This document shows positions 63,763 through 64,000 of a stretch of 64,000 nucleotides of DNA, in pieces; the stretch's first letter is position 1, and the number at the start of each line of letters is the position of its first letter. Below the pieces are notes generated by a model. That model searched no databases. It worked only from the letters and a program-made list of their open reading frames with translations, and had not been told where the DNA came from. Location: NCBI RefSeq assembly GCF_002160865.1, contig NZ_NFLJ01000009.1, positions 16,466-80,465 on the forward strand. Reading direction: 5' to 3'. A program made the position numbers and the translations under genes. This DNA is from Massiliimicrobium timonense (lineage in GTDB: Bacteria > Bacillota_I > Bacilli_A > Erysipelotrichales > Coprobacillaceae).

Positions 63763-63801
63763 AAAAAAATTCCCTATGAAATAAAGAAATTCACAGGGAA
63801 T
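63763..63801 (-). terminator. Second terminator behind the rRNA operon
   Basis: ATTCCCTGTGAA/TTCATAGGGAAT hairpin (one mismatch) followed by TTTTTTTT on the minus strand. The 80 bp between it and the next terminator hold nothing I recognise. Confidence 0.7.
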
Positions 63802-63881
63802 CAAAAAAGCATATCTAATATGCCAGGAAAAATGAAATGATTTTAAATAACTCCATCTTAAGGAAATCATGATGAAAGAAT

Positions 63882-63916
63882 AAAAAAGGACGGAACCAGA
63901 AGAAGACTGGACCGTC
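63882..63916 (-). terminator. First terminator behind 5S rRNA
   Basis: GACGG-T-CCAG/CTGG-TT-CCGTC hairpin followed by TTTTTT on the minus strand, directly after the 5S gene. Confidence 0.8.
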
Positions 63917-63920
63917 ATGT

Positions 63921-64000
63921 GAACTGGCAGCGTGCTATTGTCGCAGTTGCCCACTATCTTCGCCGCTATGATGCTTAACTTCTGTGTTCGGCATGGTTAC
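63921..64000 (-). rRNA. rrf: 5S rRNA, 3' part
   Basis: On the minus strand the window starts inside the gene with GTAACCATGCCGAACACAG, the conserved loop B/helix III part of 5S rRNA. It then runs through GTTAAGC and GATAGTGGGCAAC to the 3' end CACGCTGCCAGTT. The 5' part lies beyond the right edge, so an rRNA operon reading leftwards ends here. Confidence 0.93.

Noticed and set aside
63649..63954. 101-codon frame on the minus strand at the right edge
   Set aside because: It runs through the 5S rRNA, both terminators and the nagB end. No ribosome site and no family.

Overview
This is ordinary chromosome from a low-GC, spore-forming, anaerobic Firmicute. The best guess is a gut member of the Erysipelotrichia/Coprobacillaceae. 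The reasons are very AT-rich DNA, strong AGGAGG-type ribosome sites, sporulation genes (sigE, sigG, spoIIGA, ymxH, a CotD-like coat protein), pyruvate:ferredoxin oxidoreductase, a PPi-type phosphofructokinase, a CIRCE-controlled groESL and an ileS T-box. The species is inferred; no 16S rRNA is in view. I see no phage, insertion sequence, CRISPR array or plasmid signature, and no gene-free stretch over 300 bp.

Layout. 1-3.1 kb (minus): priA (cut by the window edge), a cytidine deaminase-like gene, a zinc-ribbon protein, a rhomboid protease and gmk. 3.2-9.6 kb: rqcH, a CotD-like coat gene, pgeF, a fused NAD(P)HX repair enzyme, a surface NlpC/P60 hydrolase and a CmpB-type membrane protein. 9.7-14.2 kb: a complete branched-chain amino-acid ABC importer, livJHMGF. 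14.3-20.9 kb: an FtsX/MacB-type ABC exporter and two FAD oxidoreductases. 21-25.1 kb: yebC, an MBL hydrolase, a glyoxalase-fold gene, a small DUF gene and groES-groEL. 25.1-28 kb: a BlaI/M56-sensor operon with matching operators and a third membrane gene. 28.1-33.8 kb: malic enzyme, mannose-6-P isomerase, DUF523, a HAD phosphatase, a DD-carboxypeptidase and an EamA transporter.

33.9-41.1 kb is the division/sporulation block, transcribed leftwards: spoIIGA-sigE, sigG-ymxH, sepF, ylmH, divIVA, T-box, ileS. 41.2-46.1 kb holds pyruvate metabolism and glycolysis genes (nifJ, divergent PPi-PFK). 46.1-50.2 kb is a MoxR-DUF58-transglutaminase operon. 50.2-53 kb holds an ArsC/Spx-like gene, tex and two tRNA-Leu genes. 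53-58.2 kb holds pepV, a Nudix gene, and a pair of surface genes: a membrane-anchored beta-sandwich protein and a glucosaminidase with a two-repeat dockerin. 58.3-64 kb holds metA, dgt, msrC, ptsI, nagB and the 3' part of a 5S rRNA gene.

Many computed longest reading frames start too far upstream. At several genes (gmk, the NAD(P)HX repair gene, ileS) the extra N-terminus is promoter or riboswitch sequence; I moved these starts to the codon behind a good ribosome site. The items most worth following up are the dockerin glucosaminidase and its neighbour, the BlaI/M56 operon whose sensor has no visible penicillin-binding motif, a spoIIG-like promoter with 21-bp spacing and a possible Spo0A box, a candidate sigma-F promoter before sigG, and several terminators that sit directly against the next gene's start codon.
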